From positions 37,235-101,234 of the forward strand of contig NZ_LKBA01000008.1 of assembly GCF_001307765.1 (NCBI RefSeq): a stretch of DNA of 64,000 bases, given 5' to 3'. The notes under the pieces were generated by a model. That model saw only the letters and a program-made list of their open reading frames with translations, did no database searches and had not been told where the DNA came from. The stretch is from Aliiroseovarius crassostreae (GTDB lineage Bacteria > Pseudomonadota > Alphaproteobacteria > Rhodobacterales > Rhodobacteraceae). The position numbers and the translations under genes were made by a program. This document shows positions 34,867-43,214 of this stretch, in pieces (position 1 is the stretch's first letter; every line of letters begins with the position of its first letter).

Positions 34867-35231
34867 TGCGTCCTTCGTGGTCCAAGTTCCTCGCCGCATT
34901 CGCGGCGGGGATCGCATCACTGGTGGCGGCTGCAGCTTCGGCTCAGTCGCCGCTTGATGTCGTCTTAAATGGGCGTGCTGCAGCGGATAGCACAAACATG
35001 ACTGAAACAGGCATCACAGCCTTGCTTACAAGCGGTGGGAACCTGGTTCTTTTGGGTGCCGGCCTTTTGGGCATCATCCTTGGAATGGGCGGTCTTCTCA
35101 CCATTTATCGCGGTCACAGCGATGACGACGATTCCAAAGTTCGAGCAGGATGGATCATGACAGCAATAGGAGGTTGCGTAACGGTTCCGGCCATTATGGC
35201 GGCAATTGTGCCGTTTGTGATGGGCGTGTAG
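34866..35231 (+). CDS. Small membrane protein, paralogue of the preceding gene
   Basis: 121 residues from the ATG at 34866 that overlaps the previous stop (TAATG). Signal peptide ending ASAQ, then two membrane helices ('GNLVLLGAGLLGIILGMGGL' and 'MTAIGGCVTVPAIMAAIVPF') separated by a hydrophilic loop with HSDDDDSK. It has the same layout as 34477-34866, so the pair arose by duplication. The C-terminus overlaps operator site 8. Confidence 0.6.
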   Translation: MRPSWSKFLAAFAAGIASLVAAAASAQSPLDVVLNGRAAADSTNMTETGITALLTSGGNLVLLGAGLLGIILGMGGLLTIYRGHSDDDDSKVRAGWIMTAIGGCVTVPAIMAAIVPFVMGV

Positions 35232-35250
35232 GGTAGATTTGAAAATTAAC
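35226..35250 (+). promoter_or_regulatory. 25-bp operator-like element, site 8 (diverged)
   Basis: Outer blocks GTGTA and TTAAC in the 25-bp frame, with TAGATT in the core. It begins within the last codons of the previous gene and ends 13 bp before the ATG at 35264. Confidence 0.45.
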
Positions 35251-35263
35251 CTTTGAGGGCAAC

Positions 35264-36016
35264 ATGACCAGCAAAAAAAAATCCGCCAAGGAAAGCTACC
35301 AAGCGCCTGAGGAGTTGACGCGAGAATACTATGAAAGCCGAGGGCTGGAAGAGCCTGAAGGCCGTCCTGGTGACCTTCTTAAGTTCTGCCTTCAGCACAC
35401 TTATGGCGTACGTGGATATCAAACGGAGATTTCCGACTACCTTACGATCGTTCGCCAGACGGTTTACCAATGGATCAAGCGCGGGATACCGCCAGAGCGT
35501 TTGGAAACGGACAAAAACAAGGACGAAAAGCAGTTTGCTGATTTCGTTGCGGACAAGAAAACACGCTTCCAGCTTCCAGAGAATGTCACCCTGAGCGACT
35601 TCGAGCGACCTCGGGAAGAGAGTTCCAGGTCTTCGGTTGCGAAACGTAATCAGACCCTGATGAATTTCTTGGTCGATATCGTTGCCTATCGCGGTGATGA
35701 TGGGAAATTCGGTGTCGAAACTCTCGAAACAATTTCCGTGCGAATGAAGAACGTGACCTCGCCGCATCTGTTCTGGAAGTGGGCGTACACGGATGGTGGC
35801 ATTCCAGTGACTTATATCGAGGAATGGCTGCGATATGCCATTGAGCTCGAAACCTATCTCATCCTTCCGCCAAAGTATCATGACTCGCAGGTCTTCGGAG
35901 CGCTCGTGCGCCGCAAGATGTGCGTGGATGAGGACTACTACAAAGAGTTCTACAAAATCGACGAACAACCGGCTTCGGAGGCGGCGCAAGCGCCCGTCAC
36001 AGCTGAAGCGGGATAA
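35264..36016 (+). CDS. Possible HTH regulator in the T4SS block
   Basis: 250 residues. Residues about 38-80 contain 'GYQTEISDYLTIVRQTVYQW' followed by IKRGIPPERL, a plausible helix-turn-helix of the Cro/YdaS-like type. The rest is mixed and includes 'TSPHLFWKWAYTDGGIPVTY'. An operator element lies just upstream. It precedes dotM. It could be a transfer regulator or a DNA-contacting component; the call rests on the HTH pattern only. Confidence 0.5.
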   Translation: MTSKKKSAKESYQAPEELTREYYESRGLEEPEGRPGDLLKFCLQHTYGVRGYQTEISDYLTIVRQTVYQWIKRGIPPERLETDKNKDEKQFADFVADKKTRFQLPENVTLSDFERPREESSRSSVAKRNQTLMNFLVDIVAYRGDDGKFGVETLETISVRMKNVTSPHLFWKWAYTDGGIPVTYIEEWLRYAIELETYLILPPKYHDSQVFGALVRRKMCVDEDYYKEFYKIDEQPASEAAQAPVTAEAG

Positions 36017-36040
36017 GTCAGCAGCTTAAGAGGAACAATC

Positions 36041-37882
36041 ATGTCCAACCCCAACGGGTCAAACCAATCTCAGTCTCCAACTGTTGCCATCATGATTGGC
36101 ATGGGCATGATCATGTTCTTTTGTACCGTGCTGTGGCTTGCCGCACGTCGCCAGATGGCCAACATCTATGGCCTGATAAGGTCGGTGGAGTTCCCTTTCA
36201 TCTGGGAATATCTGCCCGCAAGCGCAAACTTCAAAACGGAGATCCTTCAGGCGGGGCATAAACCGAGCTTCGCGACGATTTACCTGCATTCCACTTATAT
36301 CGGCATGTTTTTCCTAGCGATGATCGCTGTCATTATGCTGTTAGCACTGATCCGGTTGGAAAAGTTTGGGATCAAGAAGCATCTGGATATCAAGAGCCCA
36401 TACGGTCTTTCCCCAGACGATGTGATGACCATGTATGCGGAGGTTGAGCCCAGCGTTCAATTCTTCAAGGATTACCCGTTGTTGGAACTATCGACCACCA
36501 GAGGGGACGGTCGTCAGCCAATGAGAGCAATGGAGGTGATCGAGGCAGCCGGGGCTCTGAAGGGCTTGAAGGAAGACTTTGCGTCCGGCGAATTGCCGAC
36601 ACTCAAAGTTGACGAAGGGGCAATGCGGCAGTGGTTTGTTGACCGGCTTGGACCGGAGAACCCGTTTATCGATTTCGAAATCCCCGCCCTGGAAACCGCT
36701 CCGGCCGTGGAAGCTGCGATCGACAAACTGCCATGGACCGCCGTGCTCATCCTGTACCCTGCGATTTGGAAGAAGCACTCATTCATTGTCGATTCAAAGG
36801 ATGGCTTTGATTTAACAGTAGACTTGGTTGACGGCTTTATCGCGGACATCTGGAAGGATCTGAACGCCCTGAAGAGACGGGAAGGGGATCGCCTGGTTCT
36901 TGGGTTTGACGACGACGACGATCGAGCCATCAAGAACAGTCTCTATCTGGAAGGTGGTAGCGGGAAAAAGAAGCGGCGCAAACCCAAGAAGGGTGCAGAG
37001 CGTCAGGAACTGATCACCTTGGGTGAGTTGCTTGAAGACGAGGGCGCGAACCTTCCTTGCGTTAAGACGGCCACAGAGGGCCTGAAACGCATACTCACAC
37101 GGCACCTCGGCCGCGACACGAACGAATACCCACTGAGAGAGGGTAGCGACGGTCTGATTGAATATGGACCTGAAGCAAAACAGGCCTCGGAACAGGCCTA
37201 TATGGAAGCCACTATAAAGAAGCTTACTTTGGCCGCGAAAACGATTTCTTCGGAGACATTGTTTGCGCACCAGTATCTCTATGGTCTCGTTGGTGCTTCC
37301 CTTGAGGCGGTACGGAAAACCGGCATCATGCCCGCTCTGAACTTTCGGTGGCTGCGGTTCTACGACAAGCCATTCTGGTACTTTGTCGAAAACCTTGGAA
37401 TGCCGTCGGCCTTTCCTGAGAATGCCGGGGCCTATGAGCACTATGCGGCCGAGCGCATTGCGAAGATCCGGCTGAGCGTTCCGTACATCGAAACCGCTAT
37501 TAACGGGTTGCGTATCGAGGCCGAAAAATACCTGGTCGATGAAGAGAAGTCGCGCATTGCCGAGGAATACGGCAGTGAGGCGGTTCGTCGTCGGATGACC
37601 GATCTGGATATCGACGGCAAACTGGTCGAGGGATTGATGGGAGCTGCGTCAGGAGGCGTTGGCAACAGCCCTCTGAGCGCTGATGTGGCCGAGGCCGCAG
37701 CAAACCACCTTCGCGAAGTCGTGCACGCTTCGAACACCGGCTCAGACGGTGCGGTTGAGGTGGATGACGGTGATGTCTTGGTCGGCGACCGTGGGGTCGA
37801 TGCCCCCGATCAACCGACAAATGAAACGGCGGAAGAAGCCATGATGCGGGACGCAAAAAGCGGTCTCGGTAAATTCTTCTGA
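36041..37882 (+). CDS. dotM: DotM/IcmP (TrbA)-like coupling-complex protein
   Basis: 613 residues, longer than Legionella DotM (about 376). Two membrane helices (about 14-35 and 85-110) are followed by a cytosolic domain. The C-terminal half carries the DotM signature ('RWLRFYDKPFWYFVENLGMP', then HYAAERI and PYIETAINGLRIEAEKYL). An extra charged insertion (GGSGKKKRRKPKKG) and an acidic tail explain the length. DotM partners the DotL coupling ATPase to recruit substrates; dotL is not in this window. Confidence 0.8.
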   Translation: MSNPNGSNQSQSPTVAIMIGMGMIMFFCTVLWLAARRQMANIYGLIRSVEFPFIWEYLPASANFKTEILQAGHKPSFATIYLHSTYIGMFFLAMIAVIMLLALIRLEKFGIKKHLDIKSPYGLSPDDVMTMYAEVEPSVQFFKDYPLLELSTTRGDGRQPMRAMEVIEAAGALKGLKEDFASGELPTLKVDEGAMRQWFVDRLGPENPFIDFEIPALETAPAVEAAIDKLPWTAVLILYPAIWKKHSFIVDSKDGFDLTVDLVDGFIADIWKDLNALKRREGDRLVLGFDDDDDRAIKNSLYLEGGSGKKKRRKPKKGAERQELITLGELLEDEGANLPCVKTATEGLKRILTRHLGRDTNEYPLREGSDGLIEYGPEAKQASEQAYMEATIKKLTLAAKTISSETLFAHQYLYGLVGASLEAVRKTGIMPALNFRWLRFYDKPFWYFVENLGMPSAFPENAGAYEHYAAERIAKIRLSVPYIETAINGLRIEAEKYLVDEEKSRIAEEYGSEAVRRRMTDLDIDGKLVEGLMGAASGGVGNSPLSADVAEAAANHLREVVHASNTGSDGAVEVDDGDVLVGDRGVDAPDQPTNETAEEAMMRDAKSGLGKFF

Positions 37883-37894
37883 TGGGAGCATAAC

Positions 37895-38308
37895 ATGAGT
37901 GATTGGCAGGAACGGGAACAAGAGCGGCTGAGAGAAGAACAGCGGAAAAAGCAGGAAGAAGACCGGCAGGAGGATCGACGCCGCGAGGCCGAGGCCGCGC
38001 AGCGGCGCAAAGCCGAAGAGACTCAGCGCTTTGCAGCTGAGGCCGAGCAACGGCGCAAGTTTGAGGACGAACAACGTCGCAAGGCCGAAGAAGAACAGCG
38101 GCGGCGTGCTGAAGAAGAGCGCAAACGTCAAGCTGCAGAAGATCGCCGCAAAGAGGAAGAACAGCGTCAACGACTTGAAGCTGAGGAGACCCGTCGCAAA
38201 CAAGAAGAAGATCGGCGTCAAGACGCGGCTAAGGCCCAAGAAGAAGAACGACGGCGCGCTGCGCAGGAAGACCAACGCAGACAGGCAATGGCCGCAGCCA
38301 ACCGATAA
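37895..38308 (+). CDS. Charged single-alpha-helix protein (Glu/Arg/Gln repeat)
   Basis: 137 residues made almost wholly of Glu, Arg, Gln, Lys and Ala in a repeating pattern (for example QRRKAEEEQRRRAEEERKRQ). This predicts a long, isolated helix or coiled coil with no other domain. The ATG at 37895 follows dotM by 12 bp with GGGAGC upstream. TolA-like or spacer functions are typical of such sequences. Low complexity makes homology unreliable. Confidence 0.55.
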   Translation: MSDWQEREQERLREEQRKKQEEDRQEDRRREAEAAQRRKAEETQRFAAEAEQRRKFEDEQRRKAEEEQRRRAEEERKRQAAEDRRKEEEQRQRLEAEETRRKQEEDRRQDAAKAQEEERRRAAQEDQRRQAMAAANR

Positions 38309-38337
38309 TTCGTATGTAGTATTAAAGAGGTTTTGAG

Positions 38338-38700
38338 ATGCTGCATGAGGTAGACGTTCGAGTAGGAAAACGTGTCCGCCAGCGCCGCTGGCAAATGGGA
38401 ATGACACAGCACGATCTGGGAGAAAAGACAGGTGTCAAGTTTCAGCAGATCCAAAAATATGAGACCGGTGCGAACCGCGTGAGTGCATCCCGGCTTTGGG
38501 ATATCGCATCGGCGCTGGACGTACAGATCACATATTTCTTTGAAGGGATGGACGGGAAGGCAGCCAACCAAAACGGTGAGCCGTGCCTTCCTGATTTCCT
38601 TGAAGACAAGGAAGCGATTGAGCTCGTGAGAGCCTACTACAGTATTCCAGAGCCGAGCAGGCGGAAGCTGTACGATTTGGCGAAGGTGCTAGGAGCCTAG
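38338..38700 (+). CDS. XRE-family HTH transcriptional regulator
   Basis: 120 residues. An HTH_3 domain covers about 8-65: 'RVGKRVRQRRWQMGMTQHDL', EKTGVKFQQIQKYETG, ASRLWDIASALDV. The C-terminal part has the 'ELVRAYYSIPEPSRRKLYDL' helix common in alphaproteobacterial XRE regulators. It is the last gene of the transfer block and overlaps a convergent gene by 12 bp. It is a candidate to bind the 25-bp operator found across the replicon; this is inference. Confidence 0.85.
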   Translation: MLHEVDVRVGKRVRQRRWQMGMTQHDLGEKTGVKFQQIQKYETGANRVSASRLWDIASALDVQITYFFEGMDGKAANQNGEPCLPDFLEDKEAIELVRAYYSIPEPSRRKLYDLAKVLGA

Positions 38701-39453
38701 CTCAGCAAGGTCGATGGGTTCCAGATCCACCCCTGCTTTCGTGTGCAAGTCCAGAGCAGTTTCGATGGTATCGACGACAACCGGGAAACTGCCAGCATGA
38801 TTGGCTAAGAAAAACCCGAGATCATCACGACCGGTCAGGATGTAGATCCCTCTGGCTCGTGTGACTTTTATTTGTGGAGCAGGGACCGGTGCCGCGCCGT
38901 TTCCAATGTGCGTGTGCATGGCAAACTTGAATGCTGATGTCTTGCGAACCTCAGCGCGCAGTTTGGGTAGTTTGCGCGTGTGCTGGATTGCCGAGCTCGC
39001 CCAATAGTCAAAGAAGAGACGACCATCTACGTTGACGAGGAATTGACCACCGTCGCGCCGATCCGCGCGTACATGGGTTTCACCCAAGCCCGGCATCATG
39101 ACCTTCCAGACACCACCGCCAGTCGTTTCATGATCGAACACTGGTGGCGCGCTGGTATGAGAGAAGCCGCCGTTCAGTTTTGTGAGTTCCGCACGCTGCA
39201 GCTCCTTGCGCAGGGCAGTCAGCTTTTCGAGGGTGGTTCCGAGGGCATAGAGGAAAACACCGCCGCCCAGGATCAGAGTTGATGCAATGGCCGCTACATC
39301 TGACCGGCCAATGACGAAGCAAAAGATAGCCAGCGGGATCATCGAGCAAACGGCCAGCCCAATCGGGGATTTTACGAAAGCATTTTCGATGCGATAGCGC
39401 CGGATTTTGTATTCAGCTTCGTCTAGGAGATCAGGTGTGGCGGGATCTGGCAT
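38689..39453 (-). CDS. Hypothetical membrane protein
   Basis: 254 residues. Two adjacent membrane helices at about 30-75 ('GLAVCSMIPLAIFCFVIGRS', AIASTLILGGGVFLYALG), then a cytosolic domain of about 180 residues that mixes strands and basic segments. Converges with the XRE gene and lies 14 bp downstream of the TraB-like gene, so these two form an operon. No family is recognised. Confidence 0.55.
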   Translation of the reverse strand: MPDPATPDLLDEAEYKIRRYRIENAFVKSPIGLAVCSMIPLAIFCFVIGRSDVAAIASTLILGGGVFLYALGTTLEKLTALRKELQRAELTKLNGGFSHTSAPPVFDHETTGGGVWKVMMPGLGETHVRADRRDGGQFLVNVDGRLFFDYWASSAIQHTRKLPKLRAEVRKTSAFKFAMHTHIGNGAAPVPAPQIKVTRARGIYILTGRDDLGFFLANHAGSFPVVVDTIETALDLHTKAGVDLEPIDLAELGS

Positions 39454-39467
39454 TCAAGTTTCCTTCC

Positions 39468-41042
39468 TCAGAAAATTCTACGAGACTGCCGCTTCCTCCC
39501 AACAAATGCGAATGTGACCACGGCGCTTAAGAACAGATATAGCGGCAAATAGCCCAAAGTCCTAAACACTGTGTTGCGAGATGACATTGATACTTCTTCG
39601 ACCAGGACAGCGAAGGTTTCGGCTTTTGCCATGCTGAGCTGTTCACCTGTCTCTCCAACAACCCCTGAAAAAGATGTCGCAACCGACCGGACAACCGGCA
39701 TACCGAGTTCCATAGAACGGATGCGATGATACTGGTTCACCAGCTCGGGCCCGGCTGTCGTGCCGAACAGAGCTTCGTTAGATAGATTGAGCATCCATTG
39801 GCTGTCCCCAACAGCCCGCTGTACCGGGCCGGAGAGCAGGCCTTCAAAGCAAATAGTGATCAGGGCAGGGGGAAGGTCACCTATCCGCACAGGAACAAGC
39901 CCCGTGCCTTCTGCCAGGCCACCTGGTGGACCGCCAAGAACGTCATACCCAAGAATGCGGAAGATCCACGGCATGTATTCTCCGAAAAGGACGAGGTGCG
40001 ATTTCCGATAGCTCCAAATTATGCCGGAACTGTCGAGTAGGTGTACAACATTGAAGGTCTGCACATCGAGACCGGTGTCGATTTCGCCATGGATCTCATA
40101 TTGTCGCGAACCTGTCAGAAGATAACGACCCTCCGGGATGATCTGAGCGATCTCCGCTGTCAGTTCCGGTTCTGCTGCAAGATCGTCCAGGAATGCGCTC
40201 TCAGGCAGCACCACGAGATCGACACCCTTGTCGAAGGCCGTCCGGATAGCATGGATATTGGTAGCAATGCTCTTTTTGTTAAAGTCCTCCCCGGATGGGC
40301 CAATGGGTGGGCGAGCGTTTGTTTGGACTGCCGCCAATTTCACCGTGGCAGGGGTGATCTGGTGGTCATCAGCGTACGGGACAACGAGACAAGCTGCAGC
40401 AACTGCCGCACTGCCAAGAGCCTGAGGAGTGAAACGGTGCTCACTGACCAGCCTCGCGGTCTCAGCAGCGATCCACACAAGTAGAAATGTGCATCCGTGC
40501 AGGCCAATCACTGAATAGATGGGCTCAAACATGGTGCCGGTGATAGACGTACCGAGGACGCCTAGCGGGATGCCATAGAAAAAATCGCTAAGGGCGAGGT
40601 CTGCCAACGACCAGAAAGTAGCAAAAAGTAGCGGATTCAGGGCGTTCGAATCAGTTCTTTTCCGACGATATATGTTTATCAATTTGAACAGCAGAACAGC
40701 GCCCATCCACCACGGGAAAAAGATAGCTGTGATGCCGATCGAGCCCCATACAGAAAGCCAGGTGTAGGCCGAATGATCAACTGTCAGGCTCTCACCGATC
40801 CAATGCAGCGCAATCAGATAATACACGAAACCGGACAACGCGGTTAACCAGAGGCTTTGACTTATTTTTTTGGTACTTGAAAGAACGCTGTATAACAGCG
40901 CCATCCCTATGAATGTAAGGGCTAAGCCAGTGACTTCTTGCCATCCAGAGAGGGAGTAGAGACCGCCCCAGCGTGTCTGAGAAAGGTGCCCAGAACCCAT
41001 GAGCAGTGAGGCCATCAGCACGAAAAAATTTTTGGTGGTCAT
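39468..41042 (-). CDS. traB: TraB-like apolipoprotein N-acyltransferase homologue (CN hydrolase)
   Basis: 524 residues. About eight membrane helices in the first 220 residues, then a carbon-nitrogen hydrolase domain. The catalytic triad is intact: Glu281 (VLPESAF), Lys347 (YRKSHLVLFGEYMP) and Cys398 (ITICFEG). This is the layout of Lnt and of the conjugal TraB proteins of rhizobial Ti-type plasmids. It could acylate a plasmid lipoprotein or support mating-pair formation. It starts at the ATG at 41042, divergent from the telomere resolvase gene. Confidence 0.82.
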   Translation of the reverse strand: MTTKNFFVLMASLLMGSGHLSQTRWGGLYSLSGWQEVTGLALTFIGMALLYSVLSSTKKISQSLWLTALSGFVYYLIALHWIGESLTVDHSAYTWLSVWGSIGITAIFFPWWMGAVLLFKLINIYRRKRTDSNALNPLLFATFWSLADLALSDFFYGIPLGVLGTSITGTMFEPIYSVIGLHGCTFLLVWIAAETARLVSEHRFTPQALGSAAVAAACLVVPYADDHQITPATVKLAAVQTNARPPIGPSGEDFNKKSIATNIHAIRTAFDKGVDLVVLPESAFLDDLAAEPELTAEIAQIIPEGRYLLTGSRQYEIHGEIDTGLDVQTFNVVHLLDSSGIIWSYRKSHLVLFGEYMPWIFRILGYDVLGGPPGGLAEGTGLVPVRIGDLPPALITICFEGLLSGPVQRAVGDSQWMLNLSNEALFGTTAGPELVNQYHRIRSMELGMPVVRSVATSFSGVVGETGEQLSMAKAETFAVLVEEVSMSSRNTVFRTLGYLPLYLFLSAVVTFAFVGRKRQSRRIF

Positions 41043-41153
41043 TATATGTTTAACCCTAACGTCACTCTGTTTTTAATTCTAAATACGATTGACATAAGGA
41101 ACAAGTGTTATATGTTTACCTCCGACGAAGAAAGAATGATAAGTTGATCGCAA
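41043..41153. promoter_or_regulatory. Divergent promoter region between traB and telomere resolvase
   Basis: AT-rich 111-bp gap. The 11-mer TTATATGTTTA occurs at 41042-41052 and again at 41108-41118. A TTGACA (41088-41093) reads toward the resolvase. A poor match to the 25-bp element lies at 41069-41093. No palindrome long enough to be a hairpin telomere is seen. Confidence 0.4.
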
Positions 41154-42587
41154 ATGAACGCTCTGTGGAGAGAACCAGTGTTACCCAAGGACTATGCCGT
41201 TTACGGCGCGATCGATGCTTTTGCAGAATTTGTTGTTTCAACCAGCGCTAAACCAGGTTGGCAGGGCAGGGTTGCCCAGCGGTGGGATCGAGAGATGGCC
41301 CACCTGATTGAATATCAGACATCGAAAGGCGGATTTGCGGGCGACCGTACGGCTCTCAATTACGTTTATGGCTTCCGGACCAAGGCTCGGGATCTTCTAG
41401 AAGAGCTGCCGTCAGGTGATCCGCGTCGGAAAGTTATCGACGATCTGGACAGCCGCCTTGCAACTCCACAGGTTTTCACGAAGGCCGACGATCGTATTCC
41501 GCTCAACCAGTCACTGAAGGAGTTTGCCGAAGAGGCAGCTCGGCTTGTCATTCGCGGATGGAAGAATTGGCTAGATGATCTTGATGCAAAGTGGGTGCTC
41601 GAACGAGCTGCCATGAGCACTAAGGCTGAGACGACGCAGAAAAACTACATCTCCCGGTATCGCAAAGCGATCGAGGAAGAGTTCGAACGGAACGAAGATG
41701 TTCCTGAGGGCGCGCTGGATGAAGTTTTCAAAGTCGTCAAGCACATCCCGAAAGTGACCAAATCAGTCAATAACGACTACGGTACAACCGTTCGGAAGCA
41801 GGTCCGGAACCTGCAGCTGATCGAGAACTGGAAAGAGCTCGTCGAAGTTTTCAACGGGTTTCTGGTCTCCGACAATCCCCGGCTTCGTTTGATCGGCCTG
41901 ATGGGAGTGACCGGTCGTCGCTTCTTTGAGGTCTGCGTGTCAGGTGACTTCAGTCTTGAGATCTTCGAGTACCCAGAGTCGCATGTCACCGTCAAACAAA
42001 AGTGGGTTCTCCGGTTTATCGGGCAGGCGAAGACAAAGGGCCGGGAAGGTACAATGTCCGAAGAGACATATAACATCCCGTGCCTGGCGCCGGCCAAAGA
42101 TGTTTACAATGCCTTTCAGTGGCTGCGTAACTCGCCTGAAGGCGAGGCATGGAGCCAGATGAATTCCCGCGAGCTCAATGCGCGCGTGAACAACCAGATC
42201 AATCGGTATCTCCGGAGCCATGAGGATGTGCAGCGCTTGTGGCCCAAAGGGGTGAAACTCACCACGAAGTGCCTTCGCTCGCTGTACGCGGAGATCGCCT
42301 ACAAGGTCTTTGCGCCTGGCACCATGGCAAAGGCTCCGTATTTCGCCCAGATCCTCGGCCACAGTGTTGAGGATCTGAACACGGCGCTCAGCTACATGGA
42401 TTATGTGCTCGACTCTTCTGACGAAGAGGCGGCTCGCAATGACATGCAGGCACTGATCGACGCCACAAACGAACGTGATGCAGCCTATGGCAATCCTTGG
42501 TCAGGGAACTTGGACGAGGATGATGACCTGAAGATGGCTGCGAAGGTTGCCGGTGACGGAATGGTCATCGACGACGACGACACCTAG
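41154..42587 (+). CDS. telA: TelA-type hairpin telomere resolvase (protelomerase)
   Basis: 477 residues. It carries the set of motifs of Agrobacterium TelA (442 residues): an N-terminal arm-binding/core region with 'TTQKNYISRYRKAIEEEF', the catalytic core 'LMGVTGRRFFEVCVSGDF' (Arg255/256), RFIGQAKTKGREGT (Lys293/295), 'KCLRSLYAEIAYKVFAPG' (Arg375), YFAQILGHSVEDLNT (His403) and ALSYMDYVL (Tyr414 as nucleophile, equivalent to TelA Tyr405). The His after Arg375 in TelA (LRHLYAE) is Ser here. An acidic tail follows. Telomere resolvases cut and rejoin replicated telomere palindromes to make hairpin ends, so the replicon should be linear. It heads a block with ssb, nrdJ and dnaB. Alternative: a diverged integrase, less likely given the match spread. 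Confidence 0.88.
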   Translation: MNALWREPVLPKDYAVYGAIDAFAEFVVSTSAKPGWQGRVAQRWDREMAHLIEYQTSKGGFAGDRTALNYVYGFRTKARDLLEELPSGDPRRKVIDDLDSRLATPQVFTKADDRIPLNQSLKEFAEEAARLVIRGWKNWLDDLDAKWVLERAAMSTKAETTQKNYISRYRKAIEEEFERNEDVPEGALDEVFKVVKHIPKVTKSVNNDYGTTVRKQVRNLQLIENWKELVEVFNGFLVSDNPRLRLIGLMGVTGRRFFEVCVSGDFSLEIFEYPESHVTVKQKWVLRFIGQAKTKGREGTMSEETYNIPCLAPAKDVYNAFQWLRNSPEGEAWSQMNSRELNARVNNQINRYLRSHEDVQRLWPKGVKLTTKCLRSLYAEIAYKVFAPGTMAKAPYFAQILGHSVEDLNTALSYMDYVLDSSDEEAARNDMQALIDATNERDAAYGNPWSGNLDEDDDLKMAAKVAGDGMVIDDDDT

Positions 42588-42706
42588 CAAGGGGTTATTC
42601 TCATGTCTCCTCATGATGGAAAATTCCGGGTGTCGTTGGAATGGGGAACATCTCCCCGAAACAGCTCCGCGTGCGGGGCATTATCCAAGTCATCATTCGA
42701 GAGGAC

Positions 42707-43117
42707 ATGACCGTGAATGAAGTAAAATCACCCAACACCTGGACCCTGCGCGGCCGTCTGACTGACGACGCACGGAGCAACGCTCGCAAGCAGGGTGCCG
42801 GGAATATCACAAACTTTCGTCTGGCGGTGAACCAACCGGTGTTCATCGGCGGCGAGATCGACAGTCGCGAAAACTATTTCAACGTGACAGTCTATGACGC
42901 TGACAAAGCCGACGTGGCCGCTGCCCTGCAGAAGGGCGACAAGGTTGAAGTCATCGGCCTGGCTCAGCTGCGCAAGTCCGAGTGGACCGACCGCGACAGT
43001 GGCGAGGCTCGCGAACGCTGGAACATGGAACTCCATGTGACCGAAGGGTTCTCGGAATTCGCCGTCACCCTGCTTGAATCCAAAGCCGCTGCGAAAGATC
43101 CGGAACCAGCCGAATAA
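42707..43117 (+). CDS. ssb: Single-stranded DNA-binding protein (OB fold)
   Basis: 136 residues from the ATG at 42707, with GAGAGGAC upstream; the longer upstream frame is not supported. The OB-fold pattern is present: NTWTLRGRLTDDARS, 'NITNFRLAVNQPVFIGGEID', YFNVTVYDADKA, KGDKVEVIGLAQLR. The usual acidic C-terminal tip (DDDIPF) is missing; the protein ends AKDPEPAE. It presumably protects ssDNA in replication or transfer. It lies between the telomere resolvase and nrdJ. Confidence 0.8.
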   Translation: MTVNEVKSPNTWTLRGRLTDDARSNARKQGAGNITNFRLAVNQPVFIGGEIDSRENYFNVTVYDADKADVAAALQKGDKVEVIGLAQLRKSEWTDRDSGEARERWNMELHVTEGFSEFAVTLLESKAAAKDPEPAE

Positions 43118-43151
43118 GCGCAGCGGCAAGCCGCTCCCTCCCTGGCGGCTC

Positions 43152-43188
43152 GGCCCCCCAATCGCCCCTGGTTGGGGGGCCATATTTT
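43152..43188 (+). terminator. Rho-independent-type terminator after ssb
   Basis: A perfect 10-bp stem (GGCCCCCCAA with TTGGGGGGCC) closes a 10-nt loop and is followed by ATATTTT. It lies between ssb and nrdJ and would end or attenuate the upstream transcript. Confidence 0.75.
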
Positions 43189-43214
43189 CCAAACCAGTTT
43201 CGGAGTCAGAGAAA

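Noticed and set aside
41069..41093. 25-bp element between traB and the resolvase
   Set aside because: Only one half resembles the consensus and the core is out of register.
41154..42587. Ordinary phage integrase
   Set aside because: The GQAKTKG and LRSLYAE motifs with N-terminal arm region match TelA-type resolvases better than Xer/integrases.
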